A stretch of 64,000 bases of DNA from Meghimatium bilineatum (taxonomy: Eukaryota; Mollusca; Gastropoda; Stylommatophora; Philomycidae). A model generated the notes under the pieces. The model was given only the letters and a program-made list of their open reading frames with translations, did no database searches and was not told the DNA's origin. Within the stretch, counting starts at the first letter, position 1, and each line of letters starts with the position of its first letter. Positions 1-11,999 of the stretch are shown here, one piece after another. A program made the position numbers and the translations under genes. The stretch is from assembly GCA_034231615.1 (NCBI GenBank), contig CM067311.1, positions 23,691,967 to 23,755,966 on the forward strand, read 5' to 3'.

Positions 1-353
<353 letters not shown>

Positions 354-595
354 AAGCTGTGTCCCTTGTTTGCTTTGCAGCGTCAGGGGTGGAAGAGTTC
401 TCTGGAGATGGCCTTCTTGTGCGCTGTTCGTTAGTTTGTTCCTGTGGCTTCTTTGATTTCTGTGATCCATCTTTTACATGGTCTGCCTCTGGCATTATAA
501 CCGTTATGTCTATGTGTCATGGCCATTTGTGGCATGCTATATGTCAGTAGTCTGGAAGCGTGTGAAAACCACTTGATCTGAACATCTTGCTGGAA
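354..595 (-). mobile_element. LINE RT C-terminal-domain fragment, 3' end
   Basis: On the minus strand this is near-identical to 50995-51178 (plus). In one frame it reads a 'GRPCKRWITEIKEATG' stretch, typical of the basic segment after the reverse transcriptase in non-LTR elements. Stops and frameshifts break it. Only the extreme 3' part of the element is present, as expected of a 5'-truncated insertion. Confidence 0.8.
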
Positions 596-690
596 ATCTA
601 GTAGAACGATTGTCCCGCTACAGAAGAGTTACAGCGGAAGTTTGTGAATGAACGCGGAAGAAGAAAGAGAGTGCAACTCATTTTTATTTT
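560..690 (+). mobile_element. SINE 3'-end fragment
   Basis: Contains the dispersed 3' module 'cttgctggaaatctag', then 'attgtcccgctacag' and a GAA-rich tail. Variants recur at 21.4, 26.5, 40.2 and 43.7 kb. No RNA polymerase III head is visible. Confidence 0.6.
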
Positions 691-785
691 GTATATACTT
701 TTTATTCTTTATGGCGACATGCAATGAAAATCACGGGAAAAGTTAAATGCATTACTTTAGAAGGATTCTTCTCAATGAACCAGCA
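690..785 (+). mobile_element. Short dispersed foldback family, degraded copy
   Basis: Shares 'caatgaaaatcacgggaaaa' and 'ttactttagaagg' with copies at 37.43, 49.57 and 62.45 kb. In the best copy (62445-62545) the two halves are inverted repeats. This copy keeps mainly the right half. Confidence 0.5.
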
Positions 786-1014
786 GATCCTTATATGTGT
801 CGGTTCACTACTTTCACTATTTCTCATACCAACAGAATGAAACCACTAACATTCACGACCTTCTTTAGTTCTTTCTCAAAATCCTACATATTTGCAGGAT
901 ATAGCGACGTTTACAGCTTGGCTGTGTTATCTACTTCTTTCGGCCTGATACTGTGATACATCAATGATTTTGTGTCAAGGTGTCTTTCAAGAATACACGA
1001 CCAATCTCTTGAAT

Positions 1015-1219
1015 GAGTATGAATGAACCTACAGGCAAAAGAGAAGGGGTAGACCAAAAGAAACACGCAGAAGAACAATACTTAGAGAAAGTAAAACAAC
1101 CAATATTCATACTATTCAAGAACTGCACAGAATAGCTTTGAACAGACATAATTGGAGAGATCTGACCTCTGCCCTATGCGCTAACTTCAGCGCAAAAGGA
1201 AAATGAATGAATGAATGAA
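1015..1219 (+). mobile_element. LINE C-terminal fragment with (ATGA)n tail
   Basis: Reads 'GRPKETRRRTIL' followed by 'LNRHNWRDLTSALCA' in one frame. This is the end of the RT C-terminal domain seen at 39500-39775 ('GRPKTTLRRTF' ... 'WRTITSALCAKHGK'). It ends in 'atgaatgaatgaatgaatg', a microsatellite 3' tail. Confidence 0.75.
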
Positions 1220-1378
1220 TGTCTTTCTGCGGGAACACATCAAAGCTTTTGTGCCACGATGTCTTTCTAGGGGAGCACATAGCCGCCCCAACGAAAAAAA
1301 AACTTCCTGCCCAGGTGTCTCTTATGGCATACATGACATGTCATAGTTGCTGAAAAGTGTTGCTGCTTCTTCGGACGT

Positions 1379-1855
1379 CGTCAGCACACAAGTGCAATGA
1401 AGATTTCATCTGTTACCTCCCAGTCACGGATACCGTCAGCACACAAGTGCAATGAAGATTTCATCTGTTACCTCCCGGTCACGGATCCCGTTAACACACA
1501 AGTGCAATGAAGATTTCATCTGTTACCTCCCAGTCACGGATACCGTCAGCACACAAGTGCAATGAAGATTTCATCTGTTACCTCCTAGTCACGGATCCCG
1601 TCAACACACAAGTGCAATGAAGATTTCATCTGTTACCTCCTAGTCACGGATCCCGTCAACCCACAAGTGCAATGAAGATTTCATCTGTTACCTCCCGGTC
1701 ACGGATACCGTCAGCACACAAACGCAATGAAGATTTCATCTGTTACCTCCCGGTCACGGATCCCGTGAGCACATAAACGCAATGAAGATTTTATCGGTAA
1801 AAGACCCGGTCAGCACATAAACGCAATGAAGATGTCATCTGTTACTCTCCGGTCC
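1379..1855. repeat. 55-bp minisatellite, about 8-9 copies
   Basis: Unit begins 'gtcagcacacaagtgcaatg' and contains 'catctgttacctcc'. Copies start at 1380 and 1435 and continue with a few substitutions. The last copies are shortened and diverged. Confidence 0.95.
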
Positions 1856-2430
1856 TACTTCAATATTTCACATTTTTATTAGTGATTTGAAATTTGTTAT
1901 TTCCGTTTGACATTTTGTTAGAATGAAGAGAATGGTAATAACAAAATGCAAATTTTCTCGGGAGAAAGTAAATGTTACGTCCTGGTTAGATTTTTGGAAA
2001 ATAATAAAAGTAATAATACAGGGTAGAGATGAAGTGGGTGTAACCTTTTATGATCAACAGGCCGGGTTGAACTGTTTTTCGTGAGGTATGAGGCCCAAGC
2101 TTTTGTTACATTGCGCTCCACAGTAAAAAAAACACAAAGTCGCAGCACTTATCTAAAAAAATGATAAATGTAGCAGCTTAAAACGGAGACTAGCTAGATA
2201 AGTTAAGATGAAACACCATACCATGTGACCTTACCAATCACAGCTTGACCAAAGATCTTTATAGTCAGTATAGAACTTAACCATCTACCAACTAGTAGAC
2301 AAAACATAAGCCCGTAGATAAGGGGAGGGGTCTCCCCCCCCAACCTATAACAAATTAGAACATGATTATTAGCAATAGGAATGTAGCCAGAAGTTTGGTA
2401 AAACCCCCCTCTCGTAACGAGTTTTTACAC
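1856..2430. other. AT-rich spacer, nothing recognised
   Basis: No credible open frame, tRNA or terminal inverted repeat was seen. It contains short C and A homopolymer runs and ends just before the 50-bp array. Confidence 0.6.
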
Positions 2431-2440
2431 AGTGATCATC

Positions 2441-2710
2441 ACATTTCTCCTCAGGCAGAGGGAATTACATACGTATGCTCCCCCCCCCCCACATTTCTCC
2501 TCAGGCAGAGGGAATTACATACGTATGCTCCCCCCCCCCCCACATTTCTCCTCAGGCAGAGGGAATCACATACGTATGCTCTTCCCCCCCCCCACATTTC
2601 TCCTCAGGCAGAGGGAATTACAAACGTATGCTCTCCCCCCCCCCCCACATTTCTCCTCAGGCAGAGGGAATTACATACGTATGCTCTTTCCCCACCCCCC
2701 ACATTTCTCA
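2441..2710. repeat. 50-54-bp minisatellite with poly-C, 6 copies
   Basis: Copies begin 'acatttctcctcaggcagag' at 2441, 2491, 2542, 2594, 2647 and 2701. Each ends in a C run of variable length that accounts for the drift in period. Its open frames in three phases are repeat artefacts. Confidence 0.95.
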
Positions 2711-2794
2711 CCGAAGAACCGAAGACTATATACGGCCCTAACAGAAACATACCTCTGACTTTCAGAAAGTATATGTAACAAATGATTAATCTGA

Positions 2795-5700
2795 CTTGTG
2801 ATGGATGAACAGCTTGTGATGGATGAACAACTTGTGATGGAGAAACAGCTTGTGATGGATGAACAGCTTGTGATGGAGAAACAGCTTGTGATGGACAAAC
2901 AGCTTGTGATGGATGAACAGCTTGTGATGGATGAACAGCTTGTGATGGAGAAACAGCTTGTGATGGACAAACAGCTTGTGATGGATGAACAGCTTGTGAT
3001 GGAGAAACAGCTTGTGATGGATGAACAGCTTGTGATGGAGAAACAGCTTGTGATGGATGAACAGCTTGTGATGGAGAAACAGCTTGTGATGGACAAACAG
3101 CTTGTGATGGAGAAACAGCTTGTGATGGACAAACAGCTTGTGATGGATGAACAGCTTGTGATGGATGAACAGCTTGTGATGGAGAAACAGTTTGTGATGG
3201 AGAAACAGCTTGTGATGGATGAACAGCTTGTGATGGAGAAACAGCTTGTGATGGACAAACAGCTTGTGATGGAGAACCAGCTTGTGATGGACAAACAGCT
3301 TGTGATGGAGAAACAGCTTGTGATGGAGAAACAGCTTGTGATGGATGACAGCTTGTGATGGACAAACAGCTTGTGATGGAGAAACAGCTTGTGATGGAGA
3401 AACAGCTTGTGATGGAGAAACAGCTTGTGATGGATGAACAGCTTGTGATGGATGAACAGCTTGTGATGGAGAAACAGCTTGTGATGGACAAACAGCTTGT
3501 GATGGATGAACAGCTTGTGATGGATGAACAGCTTGTGATGGACAAACAGCTTGTGATGGACAAACAGCTTGTGATGGAGAAACAGCTTGTGATGGAGAAA
3601 CAGCTTGTGATGGATGAACAGCTTGTGATGGAGAATCAGCTTGTGATGGACAAACAGCTTGTGATGGTTGAACAGCTTGTGATGGATGAACAGCTTGTGA
3701 TGGAGAAACAGCTTGTGATGGACAAACAGCTTGTGATGGATGAACAGCTTGTGATGGATGAACAGCTTGTGATGGACAAACAGCTTGTGATGGACAAACA
3801 GCTTGTGATGGAGAAACAGCTTGTGATGGAGAAACAGCTTGTGATGGACAAACAGCTTGTGATGGAGAAACAGCTTGTGATGGACAAACAGCTTGTGATG
3901 GACAAACAGCTTGTGATGGAGAAACGGCTTGTGATGGACAAACAGCTTGTGATGGATGAACAGCTTGTGATGGACAAACAGCTTGTGATGGACAAACAGC
4001 TTGTGATGGAGAAACAGCTTGTGATGGACAAACAGCTTGTGATTGAGAAACAGCTTGTGATGGAGAAACAGCTTGTGATGGATGACAGCTTGTGATGGAC
4101 AAACAGCTTGTGATGGATGAACAGCTTGTGATGGAGAAACAGCTTGTGATGGACAAACAGCTTGTTATGGATGAACAGCTTGTGATGGATGAACAGCTTG
4201 TGATGGAGAAACAGCTTGTGATGGATGAACAGCTTGTGATGGAGAAACAGCTTGTGATGGATGAACAGCTTGTGATGGAGAAACAGCTTGTGATGGACAA
4301 ACAGCTTGTGATGGAGAAACAGCTTGTGATGGACAAGTAGCTTGTGATGGATGAACAGCTTGTGATGGATGAACAGCTTGTGATGGAGAAACAGCTTGTG
4401 ATGGAGAAACAGCTTGTGATGGATGAACAGCTTGTGATGGAGAAACAGCTTGTGATGGACAAACAGCTTGTGATGGATGAACAGCTTGTGATGGATGAAC
4501 AGCTTGTGATGGACAAACAGCTTGTGATGGAGAAACAGCTTGTGATTGACAAACAGCTTGTGATGGATGAACAGCTTGTGATGGACAAACAGCTTGTGAT
4601 GGACAAACAGCTTGTGATGGAGAAACAGCTTGTGATGGACAAACAGCTTGTGATGGAGAAACAGCTTGTGATGGAGAAACAGCTTGTGATGGATGACAGC
4701 TTGTGATGGACAAACAGCTTGTGATGGATGAACAGCTTGTGATGGATGAACAGCTTGTGATGGAGAAACAGCTTGTGATGGACAAACAGCTTGTGATGGA
4801 TGAACAGCTTGTGATGGACAAACAGCTTGTGATGGAGAAGCAGCTTCTGATGGAGAAACAGCTTGTGATGGAGAAACAGCTTGTGATGGATGACAGCTTG
4901 TGATGCACAAACAGTTTGTGATGGATGAACAGCTTGTGATGGAGAAACAGCTTGTGATGGACAAACAGCTTGTGATGGATGAACAGCTTGTGATGAATGA
5001 ACAGCTTGTGATGGAGAAACAGCTTGTGATGGAGAAACAGCTTGTGATGGATGAACAGCTTGTGGTGGAGAATCAGCTTGTGATGGACAAACAGCTTGTG
5101 ATGGTTGAACAGCTTGTGATTGATGAACAGCTTGTGATGGAGAAACAGCTTGTGATGGACAAACAGCTTGTGATGGATGAACAGCTTGTGATGGATGAAC
5201 AGCTTGTGATGGACAAACAGCTTGTGATGGACAAACAGCTTGTGATGGATGAACAGCTTGTGATGGACAAACAGCTTGTGATGGACAAACAGCTTGTGAT
5301 GGAGAAACAGCTTGTGATGGATGACAGCTTGTGATGCACAAACAGTATGTGATGGATGAACAGCTTGTGATGGACAAACAGCTTGTGATGGACAAACAGC
5401 TTGTGATGGATGAACAGCTTGTGATGGAGAAACAGCTTGTGATGGACAAACAGCTTGTGATGGATGAACAGCTTGTGATGGATGAACAGCTTGTGATGGA
5501 CAAACAGCTTGTGATGAACAAACAGCTTGTGATTGAGAAGCAGCTTCTGATGGAGAAACAGCTTGTGATGGGGAAACAGCTTGAGATGGATGACAGCTTG
5601 TGATGCACAAACAGTTTGTGATGGATGAACAGCTTGTGATGGAGAAACAGCTTGTGATGGACAAACAGCTTGTGATGGATGAACAGCTTGTGATGGATGA

Positions 5701-6659
5701 ACAGCTTGTGATGGAGAAACAGCTTGTGAGGGAGAAACAGCTTGTGATGGATGAACAGCTTGTGATGGAGAATCAGCTTGTGATGGACAAACAGCTTGTG
5801 ATGGATGAACAGCTTGTGATGGATGAACAGCTTGTGATGGAGAAACAGCTTGTGATGGATGAACAGCTTGTGATGGATGAACAGCTTGTGATGGATGAAC
5901 AGCTTGTGATGGACAAACAGCTTGTGATGGACAAACAGCTTGTGATGGAGAAACAGCTTGTGATGGAGAAACAGCTTGTGATGGACAAACAGCTTGTGAT
6001 GGAGAAACAGCTTGTGATGGACAAACAGCTTGTGATGGACAAACAGCTTGTGATGGAGAAACAGCTTGTGATGGACAAACAGCTTGTGATGGATGAACAG
6101 CTTGTGATGGAGAAACAGCTTGTGATGGACAAACAGCTTGTGATGGAGAAACAGCTTGTGATGGACAAACAGCTTGTGATGGAGAAACAGCTTGTGATGG
6201 AGAAACAGCTTGTGATGGATGACAGCTTGTGATGGATGAACAGCTTGTGATGGATGAACAGCTTGTGATGGAGAAACAGCTTGTGATGGACAAACAGCTT
6301 GTGATGGATGACAGCTTGTGATAGATGAACAGCTTGTGATAGATGAACAGCTTGTGATGGACAAACAGCTTGTGATGGATGAACAGCTTGTGATGGACAA
6401 ACAGCTTGTGATGGATGAACAGCTTGTGATGGATGACAGCTTGTGATAGATGAACAGCTTGTGATGGAGAAACAGCTTGTGATGGACAAACAGTTTGTGA
6501 TGGATGATAGCTTGTGATGGATGAACAGCTTGTGATAGATGAACAGCTTGTGATGGACAAACAGCTTGTGATGGATGAACAGCTTGTGATGGATGAACAG
6601 CTTGTGATGGAGAAACAGCTTGTGATGGACAAACAGCTTGTGATGGATGAACAGCTTGT
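2795..6659. repeat. 3.9-kb satellite of about 214 18-bp units
   Basis: Unit is gatgga-NNNaaa-cagcttgt with three main classes: 'gatgaa', 'gagaaa' or 'gacaaa' in the variable half. On the plus strand this reads M-D/E-E/K-Q-L-V. About ten 17-bp units ('gatggatgacagcttgt') shift the frame, for example near 3345, 4083, 4694, 4891, 5322, 5591, 6222 and 6310. Marker units with 'gatgcacaaacag' occur at about 4900, 5331 and 5600, showing a larger duplication layer. The long open frames on both strands are artefacts of an 18-bp period without stops. Confidence 0.97.
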
Positions 6660-6687
6660 GGTTAAAAGTTGTTTTTTTTTACAATTT

Positions 6688-6831
6688 AGTCTCTTGGAGC
6701 ACCAAGTACTTTCTGAGCTCGGGGCGTCAGTACTTAGTCTCTTGGAGCACCAAGTGCTTTCTGAGCTCGGGGCGTCAGTACTTAGTCTCTTGGATTTCCA
6801 TGTGTTTTCTGAGCTCGGAGCTAGTACTCGG
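6688..6831. repeat. 48-bp repeat, 3 copies
   Basis: Copies start 'agtctcttggagcaccaagt' at 6688 and 6736, with a diverged third at 6784. The sequence after it (6835-6882, 'ttttgctcaccgtggggt') resembles a hAT-type terminus also seen near 18760. Confidence 0.9.
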
Positions 6832-6967
6832 CAGGCCAGAAACAATTGCTTGGTTGGCTGTATTTTGCTCACCGTGGGGTAGATGATCAAGGAACTAACC
6901 TTATTTATACAAAACGAATCGGAATATCCATATCTGAAGAATATAGGACATGTCAATTCATCACACC

Positions 6968-7259
6968 AGTTGAGTAACCGCTAATTGACAGTTGCGTGAC
7001 CGCTAACTGACAGTTGAGCGACCGTTAATTGACAGTTGAGTAACCGCTAATTGACAGTTGAGTAACCGCTAATTGACAGTTGAGTGACCGCTAACTTACA
7101 GTTGAGTGACCGCTAACTTACAGTTGAGTGACCGCTAACTTACAGTTGAGTAAACGCTAACTGACAGTTGAGTGACCGCTAACTTACAGTTGAGTAAACG
7201 CTAACTGACAGTTGAGTGACCGCTAACTTACAGTTGAGTAACCGCTAACTGACAGTTGA
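6968..7259. repeat. 22-bp minisatellite, about 13 copies
   Basis: Unit 'ttgagtgaccgctaactta' plus 'cag', with alternating 'attgaca' and 'acttaca' variants. Confidence 0.95.
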
Positions 7260-8224
7260 TCGATACCTGCTTTTCATTTAATGAATTGTGACTCAAAATA
7301 TTCACAAAATGATCAATGAAAAAAAATCTGGTCAGTCTGATCAGCCAAGATAAGTTACGCAGAATATAGGGTCTATACATTGCTACGGATATTCCTTTGT
7401 GCACTTTACCGATAATGTCGACCATCAGTAAAGGTTACGAAGCTGTACACCACAAGTAGAAACACACAAAGGAAAGTTTTTTTTAAAAGGATCTATTTCA
7501 GCTAATTCCTGTACCACGCTGTAATTGTTACATTGTTAATGCTCTTAAAATTGTCATCATCTTAAGTGCATTTGAAAAAAAACATTTTAGTGCAATAAGC
7601 AGAACTACAGCTATTAATGGCAGACGTGCGTCATTGGAGTGCCGGATATAGACTGCATACCAACTTGACAAGTTCAAGGCATCTTTTCCTTTAAAAGTAG
7701 AGATAAAGATTTCAATGGAACAAACTTTTTGAAAAATATCAAGTGCCAGGAAATAAAACAAACGCAGAAACCAAAGTGGGTCATATATTTTTTTTGTAAT
7801 CATCCAATTATGTTCACGTGATGAGAACTTGATTTCTGAAACGAAGAGATAAATCATGCAAGTCCCTCTCCGACATTAGTCCTGTTCGCAGATCTAGTAT
7901 CCTTGTTAAATCACGCAATTTGACGTTCTGTGCTTTTCATCGGCTAGTTTTCAACACACAGTTACCTACAAGCTAAGTTCCTCGCCGGGATAGTCCTAAG
8001 CGCTTATTTTGGAATAGTTCGGGTTACTATTGTCTGTTCCCAGGTGGACGATGGTTGATCGTATTCACACTTGCTGTTAAGCGTAGAGGTGGGAGCTTAA
8101 GCTGTTGCTCCAAGGCCAGATGTGTCGCAACGGGTGCATTAAGCCCATGTTTGTTCAAGGCTATCTTGATGTTTTCTATCCACCGTTTTCTTTGTCTACC
8201 TTTTCATATTACGAATGTATTTAA
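7260..8224. other. Spacer, nothing recognised
   Basis: AT-rich DNA with only short, compositionally biased open frames. No splice-flanked exon, RNA gene or inverted repeat could be supported. Confidence 0.55.
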
Positions 8225-8227
8225 TTC

Positions 8228-8760
8228 TTTCTGTTAGTTAGTTAGTTAGTCATCGGATCATCATCACTGCAAACTGGACACGTCCATAGTTGCTCCGATC
8301 TCTCCTTGGGTGTATCCGCCATTACACCTTTGCTGACAGTACCGGCCCTATGCTGGTTGACCATCATTCTTCTGCGTCCTCCAAAATGTTTACTATTAGC
8401 AACACCGCATGTCAATCTCTGATCTTTAATCCTAGCCATTGAAAAGGAATCATCATCCACATTAGTCTCACTCTCGTGTGTTATATTTGTTAAGGAATCC
8501 AAAACGTCAGCTCGATCCATTGCTCCATCGCCCTGTGTCACAATTGCGCATGCTGCCAGTTGATCCGCTCTTTCATTGTCTCGAACGCCCACATGTCCCG
8601 GCACGAAAATAAATGTAACCACTTTCAGGCTCGCCTTTCTCAAGGCCTCAATCCACTGTTCGCGAACGAGACCAATTCTTTCTGTGCTTTCGTTAACTGC
8701 CAACGCAAAGTGAACAACAATCAGCCCCCAGCCCCAGATGGTGACTCAGCAAGTAGGATT
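8228..8760 (-). mobile_element. LINE RNase H C-terminal fragment with (CTAA)n tail
   Basis: A 153-codon minus frame (8703-8242) reads 'FIFVPGHVGVRDNERADQLA', the last catalytic block of a retrotransposon RNase H. It is followed by 'MVNQHRAGTVSKGVMA' and a Cys-containing end 'LWTCPVCSDDDPMTN'. The 3' end runs into four to five TAAC units. The first catalytic Asp and Glu blocks are missing, so the copy is 5'-truncated. A sister copy lies at 28297-29046 in the opposite orientation. Confidence 0.88.
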
Positions 8761-8866
8761 GACTGGAGAAGAACATGACGAAAAGTGATCAATGAACAGC
8801 CGGTCAGCCAAGATGAATCACTCAGCATGTAAGACAAAACTAGAGAGGGACTTGAATTACAAGTAT

Positions 8867-9291
8867 GTAAAGGAAATGTGATAATCAACAAGTTGGAAAT
8901 GTGATAATCAACAAGCTGGAAATGTGATAATCAACAAGCTGGAAATGTGATAATCAACAAGCTGGAAATGTGATAATCAACAAGCTGGAAATGTGATAAT
9001 CAACAAGCTGGAAATGTGATAATCAACAAGCTGGAAATGTGATAATCAACAAGCTGGAAATGTGATAATCAACAAGCTGGAAATGTGATAATCAACAAGC
9101 TGGAAATGTGATAATCAACAAGCTGGAAATGTGATAATCAACAAGCTGGAAATGTGATAATCAACAAGCTGGAAATGTGATAATCAACAAGCTGGAAATG
9201 TGATAATCAACAAGCTGGAAATGTGATAATCAACAAGCTGGAAATGTGATAATCAACAAGCTGGAAATGTGATAATCAACAAGCTGGAAAT
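8867..9291. repeat. 23-bp minisatellite, about 18 copies
   Basis: Near-perfect repeats of 'gaaatgtgataatcaacaag' plus 'ctg'. Very high identity suggests recent expansion. Confidence 0.97.
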
Positions 9292-9639
9292 AGAGAGAAC
9301 ATATAGAGGCGGATGCCCGAAAGCAACATAACTGAAAACATCCGTAAGCATTTCGATTAAGAAAGTATTTGTAAACATTTTATCATTACAAAAGTTTGTA
9401 TAAGGAAGTTACTGATATCCCTTTCTAGGAAAGAGATACGGAATTCCAAAGTTAGAAGCTACAAATAAGCAACTATCGTTTAGAACAATGATTCTCGAAG
9501 TTGGCTATGTGGTTCTCCAGGGGGATCACAGTTACAGCGAAGAAGAATAGTGAGAAATTGGACAGATCCATCTATTAATGTTTCTATTAATCTAGTAATG
9601 ACAGATAAATGTTTCAACGGTATATAATCAGATATACAG

Positions 9640-10195
9640 TAATATGACTTGAAGGGGACAACAAACATATGGCTTGAAGGGGACAACAAACATTTGACTT
9701 GAAGGGGACAACAAACATTTGACTTGAAGGGGACAACCCCATGTCAAAAGGGTCCCCAGACTCCAGAACATATTCTGCAGACATGCCCACTCTTTGATGA
9801 CGTGAGAACCAAAATATGGCCCCAAGAGACATATCTGAAGGTGAAGCTGTGGGGCAACCGTGAGGACCTCCTGCTGACGACTGAATTCATGGAGGCGGCC
9901 CACCTTCCTGTATAGACTTATGAGCATAGGAAACTGATCGCGGAAGAAGAAGAAGAAGAGGACAACAAACATTTGACTTGAAGGGGTCAACAAACATTTG
10001 ACTTGAAAGGGACAACAATCATTTGACTTGAAGGGGACAACACTCATTTGACTTAAAGGGGACAACAAATATTTGACTTGAAGGGGACAACACTCATTTG
10101 ACTTAAAGGGGACAACAAATATTTGACTTGAAGGGGACAACACTCATTTGACTTGAAGGGGACAACAAATATTTGACTTAAAGGGGACAACAAAC
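9640..10195. repeat. 25-bp minisatellite interrupted by a LINE insertion
   Basis: Unit is 'acttgaaggggacaacaaac' plus 'atttg', with variants such as 'cactcatttg'. The array is split at 9737 by about 220 bp of retrotransposon sequence and resumes at 9959 with 'ggacaacaaac'. Confidence 0.95.
9737..9958 (+). mobile_element. LINE RNase H 3'-end insertion inside the 25-bp array
   Basis: Reads 'GPQTPEHILQTCPLFDDVR', then 'WPQETYLKVKLWG', and stops at 9915. The 3' tail is 'gaagaagaagaagag'. This is the Cys/His-rich C-terminal part of the RNase H LINE superfamily seen at 44.2 and 47.7 kb, but a different family. Array sequence '(g)gacaac' sits on both sides, consistent with a TSD. Confidence 0.85.
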
Positions 10196-10700
10196 ATATT
10201 AGGTTCGAGTGTGGTTTTTAATGGAAGAGGTACTGTCCCAAGGAGTCACGGAAGAAAAACTGCCTCAAAGTAGGCGACAGAAGAAAAGCTTAGAAAAGAA
10301 AGGAGACCGTCGGCGGTTAAGACCTCTGTACAGAAAGTACACAAGCCTTCATTCGTGACGTTTTTGATTATTGTCGTGTTGTCGTTGGTGGCGATTTATA
10401 TACTTGGAGTTGCATGCAAAAAATAAAAAATTAAGGCCGACCAACCGAAATCACGGAAATAATAGAAAAATCAGCCTTCATGTCATGTTTACTTTCTGTT
10501 CACAGGTCTTTACTGGAGGCATGCCATGATTAAGGAGGGGAAAAATTGTGAATTTTTGCGAAAATAAATCACTTTTTGTCGATTGCATCGACTATTCAGA
10601 ATTATTATATGATTTGCAATATAAGATCTCATGACTAATGGGAAATCAAACTTTCTACAATAAACTCATTTGACTGTTCCTTGATTGTAATTAGTTGTAA
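10196..10700. other. Spacer, nothing recognised
   Basis: No supported feature. AT-rich with short ORFs only. The part around 10330-10440 ('ttgattattgtcgtgttgt') shares weak similarity with 15500-15560 and may be an old repeat. Confidence 0.5.
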
Positions 10701-10704
10701 TTTC

Positions 10705-10850
10705 GCGCATGAGGTTGTGTCTGTGTGTCTCACCAATGGCTCACTAGACAAACCAACCATGCAACAGAAAACCTTAGTAAATGACATGCCTTTATATTGA
10801 GGTTATCTTCTTATAGAAGCTTCATGGCACGTCATCTATACAATCCCGTA
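10705..10850 (+). repeat. Dispersed repeat, inverted partner at 35475-35610
   Basis: Contains 'tctcaccaatggctcac', 'gcaacagaaaaccttagta' and 'cttatagaagcttcatggc'. All recur in reverse complement at 35475-35610. No coding capacity or termini are evident. Confidence 0.75.
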
Positions 10851-11110
10851 GTCGTAACCTTCGATAACAGTTACCATGTTGTTCCGACATTCCGACGTTG
10901 TGCTTAAACTGGTTACAGGCACAGCATGGGTGGGCGGAACATCAAAGAAACCTGTCGCAAAGGGCCAGAATTGTGCCCTGATGTCGACATCTGTTTAGGC
11001 AACATTAGACTCGAAACACCATCGAGTCGAATGGCTGCTGGAACAGAGGGCTGAGCACTTATGGGAATGCCCCAAGTGCCGTGAGGCCAGTTCTAATCAA
11101 GAATTCAAGG
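10846..11110 (+). mobile_element. Dispersed repeat (LINE-like 3' end), partner at 54770-55035
   Basis: Homologous to 54770-55035 from 'cgtagtcgtaaccttcgata' to 'tgaggccag'. One frame ends 'HLWECPKC', like the end of the RNase H LINEs. The tail has 'aatcaagaa' repeats in both copies. Confidence 0.75.
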
Positions 11111-11487
11111 ATTAGTTGTCACACAAGATATAATCACAGCGATCATTGAAAATCACCAGAATAGTCAAATAAGTCATTAGGAAGGTGCGATTTTTCATTA
11201 CCCAGGTGGACTGTCTTATAATATAGACGGTCATCAGCGCTATGTATAAGGTGCCCGGTTTAGGTATAGATTGAAGTAGAAAATGTAGATGGAAAGGACA
11301 CACGCTCAGAAAGAAGTCGTGACAACATGTGCTGCTTGTCCATTTGTCCATATGTGCATGTGAATGTGATGCTTGACAAACGGTACACATGGCTGTGCTG
11401 CCAATTTTGAATTTTGATTTCATATTAATGCGGAGTCAGTTAATCTTGATTTGAGGCATAGATCTGCGATCTAATCTGGTTTGTTCC

Positions 11488-11693
11488 TTCTGCTTCTTCT
11501 TCTTCTTCTTCAGCGTTCGCTCTCAAATAACCACAACGAATATTTCGTGTGATTTCCGCCGGGGAGCGTGAAGTACGTTGTGCTGCATGTTCCACAGTAA
11601 AACTGTGATTATTTGTACCCCGGTTGGCCACTTGTGGTCAGGACGTCCGAGGTCCAGCACATCCGTTTTCGTCATTCCTTTATTTCGGGTTTG
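11488..11693 (-). mobile_element. SINE-Y insertion with 9-bp TSD
   Basis: Flanked by 'ggtttgttc' at 11479-11487 and 11694-11702. On the minus strand it ends in a GAA-repeat tail after 'gagagcgaacgctgaag'. A second copy lies at 38751-38905. The 3' end resembles that of RNase H LINEs, so LINE-driven mobilisation is likely. Confidence 0.85.
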
Positions 11694-11714
11694 GGTTTGT
11701 TCATAATTTGATAG

Positions 11715-11999
11715 CCTCTGTGAGTTACCGGAAACCGAAAGGGTGTAAAAAAAAGTGGCACCGTTTACCTGTTATGCATGTCGCAAGAGGCGACTAATGA
11801 GGTTTTGGCGTGGAGTTGATTGTCAAATGTCATGGAGGGTCAAAGTGACAAAGAAGCCATGCTGAAGTTGGATGTGTCAGACCGAAACGTGCAAATATAG
11901 GAATTGAGCTGCACACTATGACACACTGCATTCTGTTCTGTTGACTACATCCTGCAAATCTACAGGAATGTGAGAACGAACGCATAAGAATAAGAAGCT
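11715..11999 (+). mobile_element. SINE-X insertion with 8-bp TSD
   Basis: Flanked by 'tttgatag' at 11707-11714 and 12000-12007. Carries the SINE-X body: 'gcaagaggcgactaatgagg', 'gccatgctgaagttgga', 'gactacatcctgcaaatc' and an 'acgcataagaataagaag' tail. Diverged relative to the copies at 13.0 and 38.0 kb. Confidence 0.88.

Noticed and set aside
2786-6400. 1204-codon open frame and other long frames on both strands
   Set aside because: They are products of an 18-bp repeat with no stop codon in several frames. The frame changes register at each 17-bp unit, and no promoter, splice or domain evidence exists.
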